This document shows, piece after piece, positions 42,937-43,796 of a DNA stretch of 43,796 nucleotides. The translations under genes and the position numbers were made by a program. The notes under the pieces are model-generated. The model searched no databases. It was given only the letters and a program-made list of their open reading frames with translations, and was not told the origin of the DNA. The stretch's first letter is position 1. Each line of letters starts with the position of its first letter. This DNA comes from JBQTHD01 sp052390275. GTDB lineage: Bacteria; Actinomycetota; Acidimicrobiia; Acidimicrobiales; AC-14. The DNA lies in assembly GCA_052390275.1 (NCBI GenBank), contig JBQTHD010000017.1, positions 1 through 43,796 on the forward strand. The letters are read 5' to 3'.

Positions 42937-43196
42937 CGCTCGTCGGCCCGCAGCTCGGCTAGCGCGGCCGACGCTGGCCGCGTGGTCTTTACCGGCGCAG
43001 GTAGCTCGCCCGTGACGGTGGCCGGCTTCAGCCGGCCGGCTTGACGGAGACGTTCGAGGGCTCCCTCCGCTAGCGGTGGGCTGAGCACCGCCACCACCTG
43101 GCCTCGCCTCGTCACCTCGATGCGTTCGCCGGCTTGGGCGCGGCGCAACCACTCGCTTGCGTTCTGCCGCAGCTCCCGTACGCCGATGCGCTCCAT
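42933..43196 (-). CDS. vapB: VapB/Phd-type antitoxin
   Basis: 87 residues from ATG at 43194-43196. The N-terminal part (IGVRELRQNASEWLRRAQAGERIEVTRRGQVVAVLSP) is a Phd/YefM-type DNA-binding domain; the rest (LERLRQAG ... SAALAELRADER) is the toxin-binding tail. A longer start 12 codons upstream would cover the operator palindrome and adds no family sequence. The start codon lies within a 16-bp perfect palindrome that also covers the -10 hexamer, consistent with autoregulation. Overlaps vapC by GTGA. Confidence 0.9.
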   Translation of the reverse strand: MERIGVRELRQNASEWLRRAQAGERIEVTRRGQVVAVLSPPLAEGALERLRQAGRLKPATVTGELPAPVKTTRPASAALAELRADER

Positions 43197-43210
43197 GTGT
43201 ACACATGGTA
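43193..43210 (-). promoter_or_regulatory. VapBC operator palindrome over -10 box and start codon
   Basis: CCATGTGT|ACACATGG (43193-43208) is a perfect 16-bp palindrome. On the minus strand TACCAT (43210-43205) is a TAnnnT -10 hexamer followed by 8 nt and the vapB ATG. Half of the palindrome overlaps the -10 box and the other half the start codon, so a bound VapBC complex would block a leaderless promoter. The sequence is seen; binding is inferred. Confidence 0.65.
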
Positions 43211-43261
43211 GCGCATCGAAGGGCCTCGCCACGGTGGACTGTCCCTACCAGGAGGAAAACT

Positions 43262-43702
43262 ATGGCTGGAGAGGACGAGGCCCAGCTTCGGACCAAGCTC
43301 TTCTCTCATGGGCTTCGGGCAAAGCCGACGGAGCGATCGGGTCTGCAACGGCTTTGGGCGGAGACAGATAGCGCAGCCAAGTTCCTTCAATGCGAACGGC
43401 GCGCCGCTGATCGAAGACTCGATCATCTCCCTCACCGCTCGCCACGGCAAGGTACGCCGAGAGGGGTACCGCCGATCAGCGCCTCAGAGCAGATCCAAGA
43501 ACTCCTCTCGCGAGAGACCCGCCTGGCGGAGGATCGATCCCAGCGTGCCCTGAGCGAGCTCACGATGCATCGGCACGATGGCGATGCTGTCGTCTCTCCG
43601 CATCTTCACGTGGCTGCCCCGCTGGCTGACCCGCACGAAGCCGCCTCTAACCAAGGCGCCGACAACCTCGGGTCTGCCCCTATATCGGTTGACTCCGACT
43701 AA
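43262..43702 (+). CDS. Doubtful open frame with a strong ribosome-binding site
   Basis: AGGAGG stands 6 nt before ATG 43262, one of the best initiation sites of the window. The first 45 codons (AGEDEAQLRTKLFSHGLRAK, WAETDSAAKFLQ) look like protein. The remaining frame is Arg/His/Pro-rich and runs antisense to the hicA remnant, so it is probably not real. A +1 frame in the same strand reads SFNANGAPLIEDSIISL and HGKVRREGYRR around 43380-43460, also protein-like. One reading is a frameshifted remnant. I do not recognise it. Confidence 0.22.
   Translation: MAGEDEAQLRTKLFSHGLRAKPTERSGLQRLWAETDSAAKFLQCERRAADRRLDHLPHRSPRQGTPRGVPPISASEQIQELLSRETRLAEDRSQRALSELTMHRHDGDAVVSPHLHVAAPLADPHEAASNQGADNLGSAPISVDSD
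43484..43690 (-). pseudogene. hicA: HicA-type toxin, start removed by an IS
   Basis: 68 codons can be read back from the TGA at 43484-43486: RPEVVGALVRGGFVRVSQRG, SHVKM with the catalytic His, IAIVPMHRELAQGTL and LRQAGLSREEFLDLL. This is the complete HicA double-stranded-RNA-binding-fold core, which acts as an mRNA interferase. No ATG, GTG or usable TTG precedes the core; upstream the frame runs into the transposase leader at 43690. The promoter and first codons have therefore been replaced. No HicB is found on the downstream side, so the antitoxin gene, if upstream, lies beyond the IS and outside the window. Expression is unlikely unless the IS supplies a start. Confidence 0.8.
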
Positions 43703-43796
43703 CGTGAGGGCCTCTCCTCACTAGAAGGAGCATGATCATGGCTAAAGCATTCCCGTTGGAGTTCCGTCGTGACGTTGTTGCCGTGGCCCGCAAGGG
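43690..43796 (+). mobile_element. Left end of an IS3-like insertion sequence (partial)
   Basis: The probable end starts TGACTCCGACTAACG at 43690, where the hicA frame loses its family sequence. Beginning with TG is usual for IS3-family ends. A transposase gene starts 42-48 nt inside. The right end, inverted repeat and target duplication lie beyond the window, so the exact border is provisional. Confidence 0.65.
43732..43796 (+). CDS. IS3-family transposase OrfA, N-terminal fragment
   Basis: MAKAFPLEFRRDVVAVARKG is the N-terminus of an OrfA helix-turn-helix protein, which binds the IS ends. AAGGAG at 43725-43730 is 7 nt from the ATG at 43738 (an in-frame ATG at 43732 is also possible). The gene continues past the right edge. 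OrfB and the frameshift site are not visible. Confidence 0.82.
   Translation, partial: MIMAKAFPLEFRRDVVAVARK

Overview
The window is high-GC, gene-dense DNA from an actinobacterium (Actinomycetota). Pointers are the actinobacterial four-domain RpsA next to PolA, a PdtaR-type ANTAR response regulator, a DtxR-like regulator, frequent GTG/TTG starts, and several starts lying 7-8 nt after a TAnnnT -10 hexamer (leaderless style). Gene content (high-affinity-type uptake hydrogenase, Tad pili, VKOR-like protein, GH15) would fit a free-living soil or aquatic lineage such as Acidimicrobiia; that placement is inference.

Layout. 1-2150 (+): end of a [NiFe]-hydrogenase large subunit, a small unknown protein, and the hydrogenase small subunit, in the unusual order L - orf - S. 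2212-6501 (-): a tightly overlapping operon of a stress-type membrane protein, VKOR-like protein, GH15 glucoamylase/trehalase-like enzyme and SDR; behind it glnE (6639-9326). 9453-10377 (-): a regulator plus two small membrane proteins with overlapping ends. 10616-12437 (-): Dabb protein, coaE and an unknown protein. 12644-13570 (+): a secreted Cys-rich protein, convergent with an alpha/beta-hydrolase-fold protein that lacks the nucleophile serine.

14798-24868 is a complete-looking Tad/Flp pilus locus: tadG-tadE (-) diverge from cpaB-cpaE-cpaF-tadB-tadC (+), followed by a histidine kinase/LuxR response regulator pair, the Flp pilin and a strong terminator. The block sits between coaE and rpsA, which are neighbours in mycobacteria. 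No prepilin peptidase gene is visible. 24978-31033 (-): polytopic membrane protein, rpsA, polA.

31150-37807: Uma2-type nuclease, DtxR-like metalloregulator, pdtaR with a coiled-coil partner, malQ coupled to a metallo-beta-lactamase-fold hydrolase, an O6-alkylguanine-DNA alkyltransferase, a 62-aa protein whose 3' end is tandemly duplicated, and a DUF4395-like membrane protein. 37859-40255 (-): short UvrA-like ATPase without the UvrB-binding region.

The right end is accessory: a six-unit array of exact 22-bp period (40569-40700), a VOC protein, tRNA-Pro(UGG), a membrane protein, a VapBC module with a 16-bp palindromic operator on its promoter, and a HicA toxin whose start has been cut off by the left end of an IS3-like element running out of the window.
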